Positions 42,722 through 51,611 are shown, counted from the stretch's first letter. The stretch is DNA of 64,000 bases from Streptomyces aquilus (GCF_003955715.1 NZ_CP034463.1:6820001-6884000), one strand, 5' to 3'. The notes: generated by a model not told the origin, from the letters alone. A program made the numbers and translations.

Positions 42722-42753
42722 CGGCCCGGCCCACCTGTCGGTGGACCGGGCCG
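42722..42753 (-). terminator. Terminator hairpin of the helicase gene
   Basis: Two 14-base arms (CGGCCCGGCCCACC and its partner, one mismatch) around TGTC, 18 bases after the helicase stop on the minus strand. Confidence 0.75.
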
Positions 42754-42771
42754 TCAGCGACAAACGCGTGC

Positions 42772-45477
42772 TCAGCCTTCCGAGGCAGCCGCGGCCTTAC
42801 GCGTACGCCGCACCCTCGGCTTGGCCTCCGCGTCCTCGGCGACCTGCGCCGGGATCTCGGCGGAGGCAGCGGCCTTACGGGTCCGACGCGGCTTCGCCTC
42901 GGTCGTCTCCGCGGCGGCGGCCGTCTTACGGGTCCGACGCGGCTTGGCTTCCACCGTCTCGGCGGACTCGGCCGTCTCGACGGCGGCAGCCGCGACCTTG
43001 CGGGTACGCCGCACCTTGGGCTTGGCCTCCACGCCTTCGGCCGTGTCCACGGCGGCTTCGGCGGCAGCGGCCGTCTTGCGCGTACGACGCGGCTTCGCCT
43101 CCGCCTCCTCCACGGCCTGGGCCGGGATCTCGGCAGCGGCGGCGGTCTTCCGCGTGCGACGCGGCTTGGCCTCGGCGGCCTCGGCGGTGTCGACGGCGGC
43201 TTCGGCAGCGGCAGCGGCGGTCTTGCGGGTCCGACGCGGCTTGGCTTCCACGGTCTCGGCGGCCTCGGCCGTGTCGGCGACAGCAGCCGTGGTCTTCCGC
43301 GTGCGGTGCGGCTTGGCCTCAGTGGCCTCGGCCGTGTCCAGCGCGGCCTCGGCGGCGGCTGCCGTCTTGCGGGTCCGGCGCGGCTTCGGCTCGGTGGCCT
43401 CGGCGGTGGTCTCCGGCGCGGCGGCGGCCTTGCGCGTACGGCGCACCGCCGGCTTGGCCTCCGTGCCCTCGGCCGTGTCGACCGCGGTCTCGGCGGCGGC
43501 TGCCGTCTTGCGCGTGCGGCGACGCGGCGCGGCGGCCGGAGCCTCGGGCTCGGCGACGACCGCCGGGGCGGCCTCGACGACCTCGGCGGCGGCCACCGGC
43601 TCCGCGGTCTTGCGGGTGCGGCGACGCGGCTTGGCCTCGACGGCCTCGGCGGTGTCGACCGCGGTCTCGGCAGCCGGCGCGGCCTTGCGGGTGCGGCGGC
43701 GCGGCGCGGCGGCGGGAGCCTCGGGCTCGGGCTCCGCGACGACCGGTGCGGCCACGACGGACTCCGTGGTGACGGCCTCGGTGGCGACCGGCTCGGTCGC
43801 CGGGACGGTCTCCGCGGTCTTGCGGGTGCGGCGGCGACGCGGCGTCGTCTCGACGGCCTCGGCCGTGTCGACCGCGACCTCGGCGGCTTCCGGCGTGGTG
43901 GTCACGGCCGGCGGCTGCTCCGCCGCGGCGCCGTTGCGGGTGCGGCGACGGCGGCGCGGGGTGCGGGTCTCGGGGGCGTCCCCGGCCACCGCGCTGTCCG
44001 CGGAAGGCGCGGTCACCTCGGCGGCGGGCGCCGAGGTGCCGTCCAGCACGGCGCCGTTGCGGGTACGGCGGCGACGACGCGGCGTACGAGGTGAACGCTC
44101 GGCGTCGGCGGAACGGGACTCGTCCCGGCCGCCTCGACCGCCCCGACCGTCACGGCCGGTCCGGTCACCGCGACCGCGGCCACCACGGCCGCCGGTCTCG
44201 CCGAGGTCCTCGAGCTCCTCCGCGTCGAGGCCCGCGCGCGTGCGCTCGGCACGCGGCAGGACACCCTTGGTGCCCGCGGGGATGTTCATCTCCTCGTAGA
44301 AGTGCGGGGAGCTGGAGTACGTCTCCGGCGGGTCGTTGAAGTTGAGCTCCAGCGCCTTGTTGATCAGCTGCCAGCGCGGGATGTCGTCCCAGTCGACGAG
44401 GGTGATCGCGATGCCCTTGGCGCCCGCGCGGCCGGTACGGCCGACCCGGTGCAGGTACGTCTTCTCGTCCTCGGGGGACTGGTAGTTGATGACGTGCGTG
44501 ACACCCTCGACGTCGATGCCGCGCGCGGCGACGTCGGTGCAGACGAGGACGTCCACCTTGCCGTTGCGGAACGCGCGCAGCGCCTGCTCGCGGGCGCCCT
44601 GGCCGAGGTCGCCGTGGACCGCGCCGGAGGCGAAGCCGCGCTGCTTGAGCTGGTCGGCGAGGTCGGCGGCGGTGCGCTTCGTACGGCAGAAGATCATGGC
44701 CAGTCCGCGGCCCTCGGACTGCAGGATGCGCGCGACCATCTCGGGCTTGTCCATGTTGTGCGCGCGGTACACGTGCTGCGAGATGTTCGCGACCGTCACG
44801 CCCTCGTCGTCCGGCGCGGTGGCGCGGATGTGCGTGGGCCGCGACATGTAGCGGCGGGCGAGACCGATGACCGCGCCCGGCATGGTCGCCGAGAACAGCA
44901 TGGTCTGGCGGCGGGCCGGCAGCATGTCGATGATCTTCTCGACGTCGGGCAGGAAGCCCAGGTCGAGCATCTCGTCGGCCTCGTCGAGGACGAGCGCCTT
45001 GACGTGCTTGAGGTTGAGCTTCTTCTGGCCCGCGAGGTCCAGGAGCCGGCCCGGGGTGCCGACGATGACGTCGACGCCCTTCTTGAGGGCCTCGACCTGG
45101 GGCTCGTAGGCGCGGCCGCCGTAGATGGCGAGCACGCGTACGTTACGGACCTTGCCCGCGGTCAGCAGGTCGTTGGTGACCTGGGTGCACAGCTCGCGCG
45201 TGGGGACGACGACGAGGGCCTGCGGGGCGTCGGTGAGCGCTTCGGGGGCGGCGCGGCCGGCCTCGACATCGGCGGGGACGGTGACGCGCTCGAGGAGCGG
45301 GAGGCCGAAGCCCAGCGTCTTGCCGGTGCCGGTCTTGGCCTGGCCGATGACGTCCGTGCCGGAAAGGGCGACGGGGAGCGTCATCTCCTGGATGGGGAAG
45401 GGGTTGATGATGCCGACGGCCTCAAGGGCCTCGGCGGTCTCGGGGAGGATTCCGAGATCTCTGAACGTCGTAGTCAG
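42772..45477 (-). CDS. rhlE: DEAD-box RNA helicase (RhlE-type) with repetitive basic C-terminal tail, apparent CTG start
   Basis: 901 aa if begun at CTG 45475-45477. The Q motif region TTTFRDLGILPETAEALEAV to INPFPIQE is intact only from there; an in-frame stop (TAA) and no ATG, GTG or TTG lie upstream, and AGAGG is 7 bases before the CTG. Motifs: I AKTGTGKT, II VLDEADEM, III SATMP, VI HRVGRTGRAG. From about residue 440 on, 16 copies of a PRRTRKTAAAAE-like unit form a basic, disordered RNA-binding tail. ATG 45384 would lose the Q motif. Corresponds to Rv3211. Confidence 0.9.
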   Translation of the reverse strand: MTTTFRDLGILPETAEALEAVGIINPFPIQEMTLPVALSGTDVIGQAKTGTGKTLGFGLPLLERVTVPADVEAGRAAPEALTDAPQALVVVPTRELCTQVTNDLLTAGKVRNVRVLAIYGGRAYEPQVEALKKGVDVIVGTPGRLLDLAGQKKLNLKHVKALVLDEADEMLDLGFLPDVEKIIDMLPARRQTMLFSATMPGAVIGLARRYMSRPTHIRATAPDDEGVTVANISQHVYRAHNMDKPEMVARILQSEGRGLAMIFCRTKRTAADLADQLKQRGFASGAVHGDLGQGAREQALRAFRNGKVDVLVCTDVAARGIDVEGVTHVINYQSPEDEKTYLHRVGRTGRAGAKGIAITLVDWDDIPRWQLINKALELNFNDPPETYSSSPHFYEEMNIPAGTKGVLPRAERTRAGLDAEELEDLGETGGRGGRGRGDRTGRDGRGGRGGRDESRSADAERSPRTPRRRRRTRNGAVLDGTSAPAAEVTAPSADSAVAGDAPETRTPRRRRRTRNGAAAEQPPAVTTTPEAAEVAVDTAEAVETTPRRRRTRKTAETVPATEPVATEAVTTESVVAAPVVAEPEPEAPAAAPRRRTRKAAPAAETAVDTAEAVEAKPRRRTRKTAEPVAAAEVVEAAPAVVAEPEAPAAAPRRRTRKTAAAAETAVDTAEGTEAKPAVRRTRKAAAAPETTAEATEPKPRRTRKTAAAAEAALDTAEATEAKPHRTRKTTAAVADTAEAAETVEAKPRRTRKTAAAAAEAAVDTAEAAEAKPRRTRKTAAAAEIPAQAVEEAEAKPRRTRKTAAAAEAAVDTAEGVEAKPKVRRTRKVAAAAVETAESAETVEAKPRRTRKTAAAAETTEAKPRRTRKAAASAEIPAQVAEDAEAKPRVRRTRKAAAASEG

Positions 45478-45630
45478 GGTGCTGCCTCTTCTGTGTACGC
45501 GGTGCGAGGCGAGCTCGGGGGTCTCTTAAAGACCGTGCTGGGGACGTCGACTGCCTTACGGACCAGCCGTAATGGCACGGGACCTCTGCCGACGCTCTAG
45601 CGCTCGAACCGCTGAGGGTCCCTCCGGATG

Positions 45631-45652
45631 CCGTACGCACAGTGCCGTACGG
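45631..45652. promoter_or_regulatory. Near-perfect palindrome in the 400-base helicase/ferritin-like divergent region
   Basis: CCGTACGCACAGTGCCGTAC followed by GG folds with GCAC/GTGC inside CCGTAC/GTACGG arms. The stretch 45478-45877 has no convincing gene; it must hold both divergent promoters and a long helicase leader of the kind typical for cold-inducible RNA helicases. No other element is recognised. Confidence 0.35.
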
Positions 45653-45877
45653 GCGAGGAGAGCTGTCAGGTCGGAGCCGATCGGGCCACCGACCGGGCAT
45701 CCTCATACGTGCGGCCCGTCGAGATACGCGGTCCTCATAGACGTGCGTACTCAGCAGGCGCATTACCACCATACCCCGGAAACGCGCACATGCGATGGCC
45801 GATTTGGTCACGTAGTCGTCGTCACACTGATTGACCAGGGACTTCCGGGGGGCGGAGAGCGGACTATTGTGCGCTTC

Positions 45878-46615
45878 ATGACGACGCCTGACAACACCTC
45901 TGACGCACCCGCCGAGCCCACCGGAGTGGCCGCCCAGGACTGGGCCCAGGCCTCCGCGGAGCCCCAGTACCGGGCCGCGGTCGTCGACCTCCTCGGCGCA
46001 CTCGCCTACGGCGAACTCGCGGCGTTCGAGCGGCTCGCGGAGGACGCCAAGCTGGCGCCGACCCTGGCGGACAAGGCGGAGCTGGCGAAGATGGCGTCGG
46101 CGGAGTTCCACCACTACGAGAAGCTGCGCGACCGGCTGACCGAGATCGGCGCCGAGCCGACGCAGGCCATGGAGCCGTTCGTCGCCGCGCTCGACGGCTT
46201 CCACCGGCAGACGGCGCCGTCGGACTGGCTGGAGGGGCTCGTCAAGGCCTACGTCGGCGACTCCATCGCCAGCGACTTCTACCGCGAGGTCGCGGCGCGG
46301 CTGGACTCGGACACGCGTGAGCTGGTGCTCGCCGTGCTCGACGACACGGGGCACGCCGGGTTCGCCGTCGAGAAGGTGCGGGCCGCGATCGACGCCGATC
46401 CGCGCGTGGGCGGGCGTCTCGCTCTGTGGGCGCGGCGTCTCATGGGTGAGGCGCTGTCGCAGTCGCAGCGGGTGGTCGCCGACCGGGACGCGCTGTCGAC
46501 GATGCTCGTCGGCGGGGTTGCCGACGGGTTCGATCTTGCCGAGGTGGGGCGGATGTTCTCGCGGATCACCGAGGCGCACACGAAGCGGATGGCTGCGCTG
46601 GGCTTGGCGGCGTAG
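45878..46615 (+). CDS. Ferritin-like fold protein (MiaE-like, Rv3210c type)
   Basis: 245 aa, ATG 45878. A four-helix ferritin-like pattern with acid/His ligands in ALAYGELAAFERL, MASAEFHHYEKLRDRL (E-x2-H) and ELVLAVLDDTGHAGFAVEKV. This actinobacterial family is often annotated as tRNA-(ms2io6A) hydroxylase-like, but true hydroxylase activity is unproven. Divergent from rhlE, as in M. tuberculosis. Followed by copy 2 of the Streptomyces intergenic repeat. Confidence 0.87.
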   Translation: MTTPDNTSDAPAEPTGVAAQDWAQASAEPQYRAAVVDLLGALAYGELAAFERLAEDAKLAPTLADKAELAKMASAEFHHYEKLRDRLTEIGAEPTQAMEPFVAALDGFHRQTAPSDWLEGLVKAYVGDSIASDFYREVAARLDSDTRELVLAVLDDTGHAGFAVEKVRAAIDADPRVGGRLALWARRLMGEALSQSQRVVADRDALSTMLVGGVADGFDLAEVGRMFSRITEAHTKRMAALGLAA

Positions 46616-46669
46616 CGCTCCGTGGGGGCGGGTTGCGGTCCGTCTCGCGGCTGCGGGTGCGTGGGGGCT

Positions 46670-46691
46670 GGTCGCGCAGTTCCCCGCGCCC
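46670..46691 (+). repeat. Dispersed Streptomyces intergenic repeat, copy 2
   Basis: GGTCGCGCAGTTCCCCGCGC followed by CC, identical over 22 bases to the reverse complement of 12606-12628, with similar upstream words (CGGCTGCGGGTGCG). Located between convergent genes, as copy 1 is. Confidence 0.8.
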
Positions 46692-46723
46692 GTGAGGGCG
46701 TTGCGCTGAGCGGCGTCCGAAAG

Positions 46724-46996
46724 CTATGCCGCCACTGATCGGCGGCGGAGTCTGCGCGCGGGGCGGAGCAGGAGCGAGAGGGAAGCGATCGAGACCACCG
46801 TCGCGCCGATCAGGGTCAGCAGGACGTTGCCCGCGCCCAGGGCGCTGTGGGTGATGAAGGCGCCGAAGAGGGCGCCGGCCACTCCCGTCGCGAGGACCAG
46901 GGAGCGGGCGGGCAGGCGGTGGGCCAGGCGGTGCGCGGCGGCGACCGCCAGGACGAGACCGAGCAGAGCGGAACCGAGCGCTTCCAGCAAGATCAT
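46724..46996 (-). CDS. Small membrane protein, 90 aa
   Basis: ATG 46994-46996 preceded by GGGAGGG. Three hydrophobic stretches: LLEALGSALLGLVLAVAAAH, SLVLATGVAGALFGAFITHS and VLLTLIGATVVSIASLSLLL; then a basic end RRLRRRSVAA. Family not recognised by me. Convergent with the ferritin-like gene. Region 46997-47228 contains promoter-like AT-rich DNA (GAGAAAAAAATCTTG at 47104), a 27-base duplication and a terminator, no gene. Confidence 0.78.
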   Translation of the reverse strand: MILLEALGSALLGLVLAVAAAHRLAHRLPARSLVLATGVAGALFGAFITHSALGAGNVLLTLIGATVVSIASLSLLLRPARRLRRRSVAA

Positions 46997-47135
46997 TGGG
47001 GTCCCTCCCACACGGCCACGCTGCGTATCACGGTCGTAGCCCGTCATACCCGTGACCTGCGGAATGCAATCCTCCTCTGTGCGTGACTTGTGCTCCATAT
47101 GTGGAGAAAAAAATCTTGCGGAGGCTCGCGCCGCT

Positions 47136-47190
47136 TCTGTTCGTACGACGACGAAGGGCCCGTTCTGTCCGTGCGACGACGAAGGGCCCG
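47136..47190. repeat. 27-base direct duplication
   Basis: 47136-47162 and 47164-47190 differ at two positions (for example TCTGTTCGTACGACGACG versus TCTGTCCGTGCGACGACG). The second copy supplies the 5' arm of the terminator at 47181-47215. One copy appears to be a tandem duplication of the terminator arm. Confidence 0.8.
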
Positions 47191-47215
47191 GCGACTTCAC
47201 GTCGCCGGGCCCTTC
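47181..47215 (-). terminator. Terminator hairpin of the DUF3107 gene
   Basis: Perfect 15-bp stem (GAAGGGCCCGGCGAC and complement) around TTCAC, 13 bases after the DUF3107 stop on the minus strand. Confidence 0.82.
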
Positions 47216-47228
47216 CTCGTGCGTCTGC

Positions 47229-47456
47229 CTACAGCGCGCCGAAGCCCACCTTGCGCGGGGCCGGCTCGCCGAGCTCCACGTAGGCCAGGCGGTCGGCCGG
47301 GACCAGGACCTTGCGGCCGTGCTCGTCCGTGAGGCTCAGCAGCTGCGACTTTCCGGCGAGTGCCTCGGCCACCACGCGCTCGACCTCCTCGGCACTCTGA
47401 CCGCTCTCCAGAACGATCTCGCGGGGCGCGTGCTGCACGCCGATCTTGACCTCCAC
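47229..47456 (-). CDS. DUF3107 family protein, 75 aa
   Basis: Starts at GTG 47454-47456, 9 bases after GGAGGG, reading MEVKIGVQHAPREIVLESGQ. Continues SAEEVERVVAEALAGKSQLL and LAYVELGEPAPRKVGFG, the DUF3107 pattern (Rv3208A, also called TB9.4, in M. tuberculosis). An alpha/beta ATP-binding-like small protein of unknown function; a larger start would add 19 non-conserved residues. Downstream of TetR on the same strand, as in mycobacteria. Confidence 0.9.
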   Translation of the reverse strand: MEVKIGVQHAPREIVLESGQSAEEVERVVAEALAGKSQLLSLTDEHGRKVLVPADRLAYVELGEPAPRKVGFGAL

Positions 47457-47599
47457 GGCTATGTCCCTCCGACGGTCAGTGAAGTGCGCGACCTTCCGCG
47501 CCGTACCCAGCACACATTAGCCCGGTGAGGGGACGTACACGCTCCGCGCAAGAACGCCAACAGCGAACAGCGGGCGGGAACAAATGTCCCCGGGGCGGG

Positions 47600-48241
47600 T
47601 CAGTGGTGCTCGGTGCCGTGCAACGGGAAACCGGCGATGCCTCGCCAGGCGAGCGAGGTCAGCAGCTGGACGGCCTGCTCGCGCGGGACGCTGCGGTCGC
47701 TGTGCAGCCACGCGCGGGCCACGACCTGGGCAAGGCCACCCAGGCCAGAGGCCAGCAGCATCGACTCCGCGCGCGAGAGGCCGGTGTCCTCGGCGATGAC
47801 ATCGGTGATCGCCTCGGCGCACTCGTTCGTGACCTTGTCGACGCGCTCGCGGACCGCGGGCTCGTTCGTCAGGTCCGACTCGAAGACCAGCCGGAAGGCA
47901 CCGCCGTCGTCCTCGACGTACGCGAAATAGGCGTCCATGGTCGCCCGTACGCGCTGCTTGTTGTCGGTCGTCGACGCCAGCGCCTGCCGTACCGAACCGA
48001 TCAGCGCCTCGCAGTGCTGGTCAAGCAGCGCGAGGTAGAGGTCGAGCTTGCCCGGGAAGTGCTGGTAGAGCACCGGCTTGCTGACGCCGGCGCGCTCGGC
48101 GATGTCGTCCATCGCGGCCGAGTGGTAGCCCTGCGCCACGAAGACTTCCTGTGCGGCGCCCAGCAGCTGATTCCGTCGGGCACGGCGCGGCAGGCGCGTG
48201 CCTCGCGGGCGTGCCGCCTCTGTCTGCTCGATGGCTGTCAC
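47600..48241 (-). CDS. TetR family regulator
   Basis: 213 aa from GTG 48239-48241, with GGAGG 4 bases upstream. DNA-binding helix-turn-helix in MDDIAERAGVSKPVLYQHFP then GKLDLYLALLDQHC; C-terminal domain with ALVDVL-like helices typical of the Rv3208-type branch. In M. tuberculosis the homologous repressor controls its neighbours, but the target here is unknown. Codes in the same direction as DUF3107. Confidence 0.92.
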   Translation of the reverse strand: MTAIEQTEAARPRGTRLPRRARRNQLLGAAQEVFVAQGYHSAAMDDIAERAGVSKPVLYQHFPGKLDLYLALLDQHCEALIGSVRQALASTTDNKQRVRATMDAYFAYVEDDGGAFRLVFESDLTNEPAVRERVDKVTNECAEAITDVIAEDTGLSRAESMLLASGLGGLAQVVARAWLHSDRSVPREQAVQLLTSLAWRGIAGFPLHGTEHH

Positions 48242-48434
48242 GCCGCCTCCCAAAAGTCGTCCACTTGCGGTGTGCGCCGCGCCCGCCATCGTACTTTTCG
48301 GTAACCGTGGTGTGCGCGGTGCGAGCGCAGAATTTCACGTACCGGACGATGGCGATAGCCGTGCAAAGGTTTCAAAGAGGGATCGAGCGGGCAGCATACG
48401 CACCTTTCCTGCTCACCGCGGGTCGGCGGGCGGG

Positions 48435-48650
48435 TCAGCGGTAGTCGTCCTCGTCGGTCCGGACGACCCGGGCCTGTTCGATGAGGTCGGCCTCGTTGGC
48501 CCGCGCGGGGTCCACGCCGGTCAGTGGATCGTCGCGGTCGGCGGTGACGTCCGTCTGCTGTTCGGCGGCGTCGTCCTCGGGGGCCTCGACGTCGAGCTCG
48601 GCGGGGTCGCCGTTCTCGAAGGTGTCGGGGTCGCTGGGGTCGTAGGTCAT
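48435..48650 (-). CDS. Small acidic protein, 71 aa
   Basis: ATG 48648-48650 after GGGAGCCC. Very acidic (MTYDPSDPDTFENGDPAELD...DDAAEQQ), no hydrophobic part and no cysteine; likely disordered. Family not recognised, though similar small acidic proteins are common in Streptomyces. Together with the TetR gene it lies in a minus-strand group with 194 bases between. Confidence 0.65.
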   Translation of the reverse strand: MTYDPSDPDTFENGDPAELDVEAPEDDAAEQQTDVTADRDDPLTGVDPARANEADLIEQARVVRTDEDDYR

Positions 48651-48880
48651 GGTGGGCTCCCTTCCTAGAACGTCCCTGGGTCAGCAGGGGGCCACATGCG
48701 GGTGCCCTGCGTACGAGCCTAGGAGACACCCGAATCGGGCGCTATGCGATGCGCGCATGCTCTGTACGTGCTCTGTGCATGCTCTGTGTGTGTTCTTCCC
48801 GGGGTGCGGGCTGGGATACGAGTGCCCCTTGTGACCGCGAACACATGAACCAGTGCGTGATCGTCTCGTAACATTGCCGC

Positions 48881-49981
48881 ATGTCTTCGACCGAGCTGCC
48901 GATCGTGCCGGCCACCAACGTTCTTCCGAAGGTGGCGGCCGTCAGGGTCGCGGAAGGCGAGCGGCTGCGCTCGGTCGGGCTGCCGGGGATCACGCTGACG
49001 GTGCGGTCGAGGCCGCCCGCGCGCGAGGGGCTGCCGCCCGCGCTCTTCGTCCATGGTCTGGGCGGTTCCTCGCAGAACTGGTCGGCGCTGATGCAGGAGT
49101 TGGAGGCCGTGGTCGACGGTGAGGCCGTCGACCTGCCCGGCTTCGGGGACTCGCCGCCACCGGACGACGGCGACTACTCGATCACCGCACACGCGCGTGC
49201 GGTGATCCGCTATCTCGACGCCTCCGGCCGCGGGCCGGTCCACCTGTTCGGCAACTCCCTCGGCGGCGCGGTCTCGACCCGGGTCGCCGCGGTGCGCCCG
49301 GACCTCGTCCGTACGCTCACCCTGGTCTCGCCGGCGCTCCCGGAGATCCGCGTGCAGCGGACCGCGGTGCCCACGGCGCTGATGGCCCTTCCCGGTGTGA
49401 CGGCGCTCTTCGCGCGGCTGAGCCGGGACTGGACGGCCGAGCAGCGGGTCCGCGGGGTCATGGCGCTCTGTTACGGCGATCCCGCGCGCGTGTCGCCGGA
49501 AGGCTTCCGGCACGCCGTCGAGGAGATGGAGCGGCGGCAGCAACTACCGTACTTCTGGGACGCGATGACGCGTTCCGCGCGCGGGATCGTCAACGCGTAC
49601 ACGCTGGGCGGGCAGCACGCGCTGTGGCGCCAGGCCGAGCGGGTCCTCGCGCCCACGCTCCTCGTCTACGGCGGTCGCGACCAGCTCGTCGGCTACCGCA
49701 TGGCGCGGAAGGCGGCGCGCGCCTTCCGCGACTCCCGACTCCTCAGCCTGCCGGACGCGGGGCATGTGGCGATGATGGAGTACCCGGAGACGGTGGCTCG
49801 GGCGTTCGGTGAACTCCTCGCCATTCGGGTGGAGTTGGGGGGTTCGGGCGTGGTGCCGGGTTCGGACGGTGGCTCCGAGCGGGCTGTTGTCGTGTCGGGC
49901 TCGGGTGGTGCCTCCGAAGGTGCCGACGGGGTGTCGGGCTCCGGTGATGGTGCCGTCGAGTCCTCGAGTGCGGGGAGCTGA
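48881..49981 (+). CDS. Alpha/beta hydrolase with repetitive Ser/Gly C-terminal tail
   Basis: 366 aa, ATG 48881. Hydrolase core has HGLGGSSQNW (oxyanion), LFGNSLGGAVSTR (nucleophile Ser), YGGRDQLVGY (Asp) and DAGHVAMMEYP (His). From residue 320 the tail is Ser/Gly/Asp-rich with imperfect repeats (GSDGGSERAVVVSGSGGASE). No signal peptide. Its stop is 9 bases before the DUF3152 gene, so the two are cotranscribed. Substrate unknown. Confidence 0.88.
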   Translation: MSSTELPIVPATNVLPKVAAVRVAEGERLRSVGLPGITLTVRSRPPAREGLPPALFVHGLGGSSQNWSALMQELEAVVDGEAVDLPGFGDSPPPDDGDYSITAHARAVIRYLDASGRGPVHLFGNSLGGAVSTRVAAVRPDLVRTLTLVSPALPEIRVQRTAVPTALMALPGVTALFARLSRDWTAEQRVRGVMALCYGDPARVSPEGFRHAVEEMERRQQLPYFWDAMTRSARGIVNAYTLGGQHALWRQAERVLAPTLLVYGGRDQLVGYRMARKAARAFRDSRLLSLPDAGHVAMMEYPETVARAFGELLAIRVELGGSGVVPGSDGGSERAVVVSGSGGASEGADGVSGSGDGAVESSSAGS

Positions 49982-49989
49982 GGCGCGAG

Positions 49990-51591
49990 GTGGGACGCCA
50001 CAGCCGCCGCGGGCCCGCACCCAAGGGTGAGTCCGCGGACATAGCCGCAAGGCGAGGGGGCCAGGGGGACGCGGGTTCCCCGGGACCGCGGGGACAGGGT
50101 GGGCCGGCTCAGCAGGGCGCGGCGGGGCAGCCGGGTGCGGCGGGGCAGCAGCTCGGGGTCGGCCGACAGCAGGGGATGCCTGCGGCGGGCGGGCCTTCGG
50201 TGTACGGGGACCCGGTCTACCGGGTCGCGCAGGGTGCACGGCCGCCGGAGGGGACGCCTGCGCGCGGGGTTCCGCGGCTTCCGGACGGGACTCCGGCCCG
50301 TGGTGTGCCGAGGCTTCCGGATGGCACGCCCGCGCGTGGTGTGCCGCGGTTCGCCGACGGGACGCCCGCTCAGGGTGTGCCGAGGCTTCCCGATGGCACC
50401 CCCGCCCACGGTGTGCCCCGGTTCCCTGGTGGTGGTACTCCCGCGCACGGCACCCCCCGCGTGCGGGGCGGGCACCCGGAGCAGCGGGAAACCGGGGGCG
50501 GGTGGGGTGAGTTGGGGGCGCACGGTGTGAGTGCCGGGCCCCGTGTCACCCTGCCTCGGCAGCGGCAGGCGCCTCCCGGTGGGCCTCGGCAGGCCGGTCC
50601 CCGGCAGGACTATGTCGACGCCTTCGGGGACGAGGACGTCGATCTGTTCTCGCCGCGTACCGACCAGAACCCCGCGTTCTCACGCCGTACGGCTCATCCC
50701 TCCGCGGCCGGCGAGTGGCGGACCGTCCCGGAACCGCGTAGCGGCGACGAGGGCGCGGAGCCCACCGGTGAACCCGTGCGCGGCAAGGGGAGCAAGGGGC
50801 GGACCTTCACCGGGATCGCGGCCGCCGCGGTCACCACCGTGCTGGCCGTCGTCGTCGCCGGTCAGGTCGCCGACCGGCAGGACGGCAGCGACGTACGGTC
50901 GCAGTCGGCCACCGACCAGGCGCGGGACGCCCGCGACCCTGCCTCGCGCGGGGACGGGCGGCCGACGCCGTCGTCGCCGCGCGTGGCGACGCTGACGTAC
51001 GAGCAGAAGATGGGCAAGAAGTACGCGCTCGCCGCGGGGCTGGCCGGGTCGGGGAAGTTCGACGCGGTCAAAGGCGTCGCCAAGGCGCCCGGCAGGGGGC
51101 AGAAGTACACCTACCGGGTCGACGTCGAGCAGGGACTGGGGCTCGACGCGGAGCTGTTCGCCGAGGCGGTGCAGAAGACGCTCAACGACGACCGGAGCTG
51201 GGCGCACAACGGTGCCCGCACCTTCGAGCGCATCTACTCCGGCAAGCCCGACTTCGTGATCACGCTCGCCAGTCCGGGGACGACCGCGAAATGGTGCGCC
51301 AAGTCCGGTCTGGACACGACCGTGGACAACGTGTCCTGCGATTCGGCCGCCACCGAGCGCGTGATGATCAACGCGTACCGGTGGGCCCAGGGGTCGAAGA
51401 CCTATGGCGACCAGATCCACGCCTACCGGCAGATGCTGATCAATCACGAGGTCGGTCACCGGCTGGGCAACCACCACGTGACCTGCGACAAGGACGGCGA
51501 ACTCGCCCCCGTCATGCAGCAGCAGACCAAGTTCCTGGACCACGACGGAATCCACTGTCTGCCCAACCCCTGGCCGTATCCCGGGAGTTGA
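49990..51591 (+). CDS. DUF3152 protein, membrane-anchored, zinc-metalloprotease-like
   Basis: 533 aa, GTG 49990. The first part is Gly/Pro/Arg-rich with five or six 12-aa repeats (LPDGTPARGVPR) at residues 86-156. A membrane helix is at about residues 277-294. The extracytoplasmic DUF3152 domain ends the protein, with INHEVGHRLGNHHVTCDKDG: an HExxHxxGxxH zinc motif as in metzincin-type metalloproteases. Corresponds to Rv3207c, which I recall as a DUF3152 protein. Ends 21 bases before the regulatory region of the peptide ABC operon. Confidence 0.9.
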   Translation: MGRHSRRGPAPKGESADIAARRGGQGDAGSPGPRGQGGPAQQGAAGQPGAAGQQLGVGRQQGMPAAGGPSVYGDPVYRVAQGARPPEGTPARGVPRLPDGTPARGVPRLPDGTPARGVPRFADGTPAQGVPRLPDGTPAHGVPRFPGGGTPAHGTPRVRGGHPEQRETGGGWGELGAHGVSAGPRVTLPRQRQAPPGGPRQAGPRQDYVDAFGDEDVDLFSPRTDQNPAFSRRTAHPSAAGEWRTVPEPRSGDEGAEPTGEPVRGKGSKGRTFTGIAAAAVTTVLAVVVAGQVADRQDGSDVRSQSATDQARDARDPASRGDGRPTPSSPRVATLTYEQKMGKKYALAAGLAGSGKFDAVKGVAKAPGRGQKYTYRVDVEQGLGLDAELFAEAVQKTLNDDRSWAHNGARTFERIYSGKPDFVITLASPGTTAKWCAKSGLDTTVDNVSCDSAATERVMINAYRWAQGSKTYGDQIHAYRQMLINHEVGHRLGNHHVTCDKDGELAPVMQQQTKFLDHDGIHCLPNPWPYPGS

Positions 51592-51611
51592 CGGAAGCCT
51601 CACAGGTCACG

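Noticed and set aside
48758..48802. GTGCTCTGT-type triple repeat upstream of the hydrolase at 48881
   Set aside because: Three 11-base imperfect units only; looks like minor slippage, no link to a promoter could be made.
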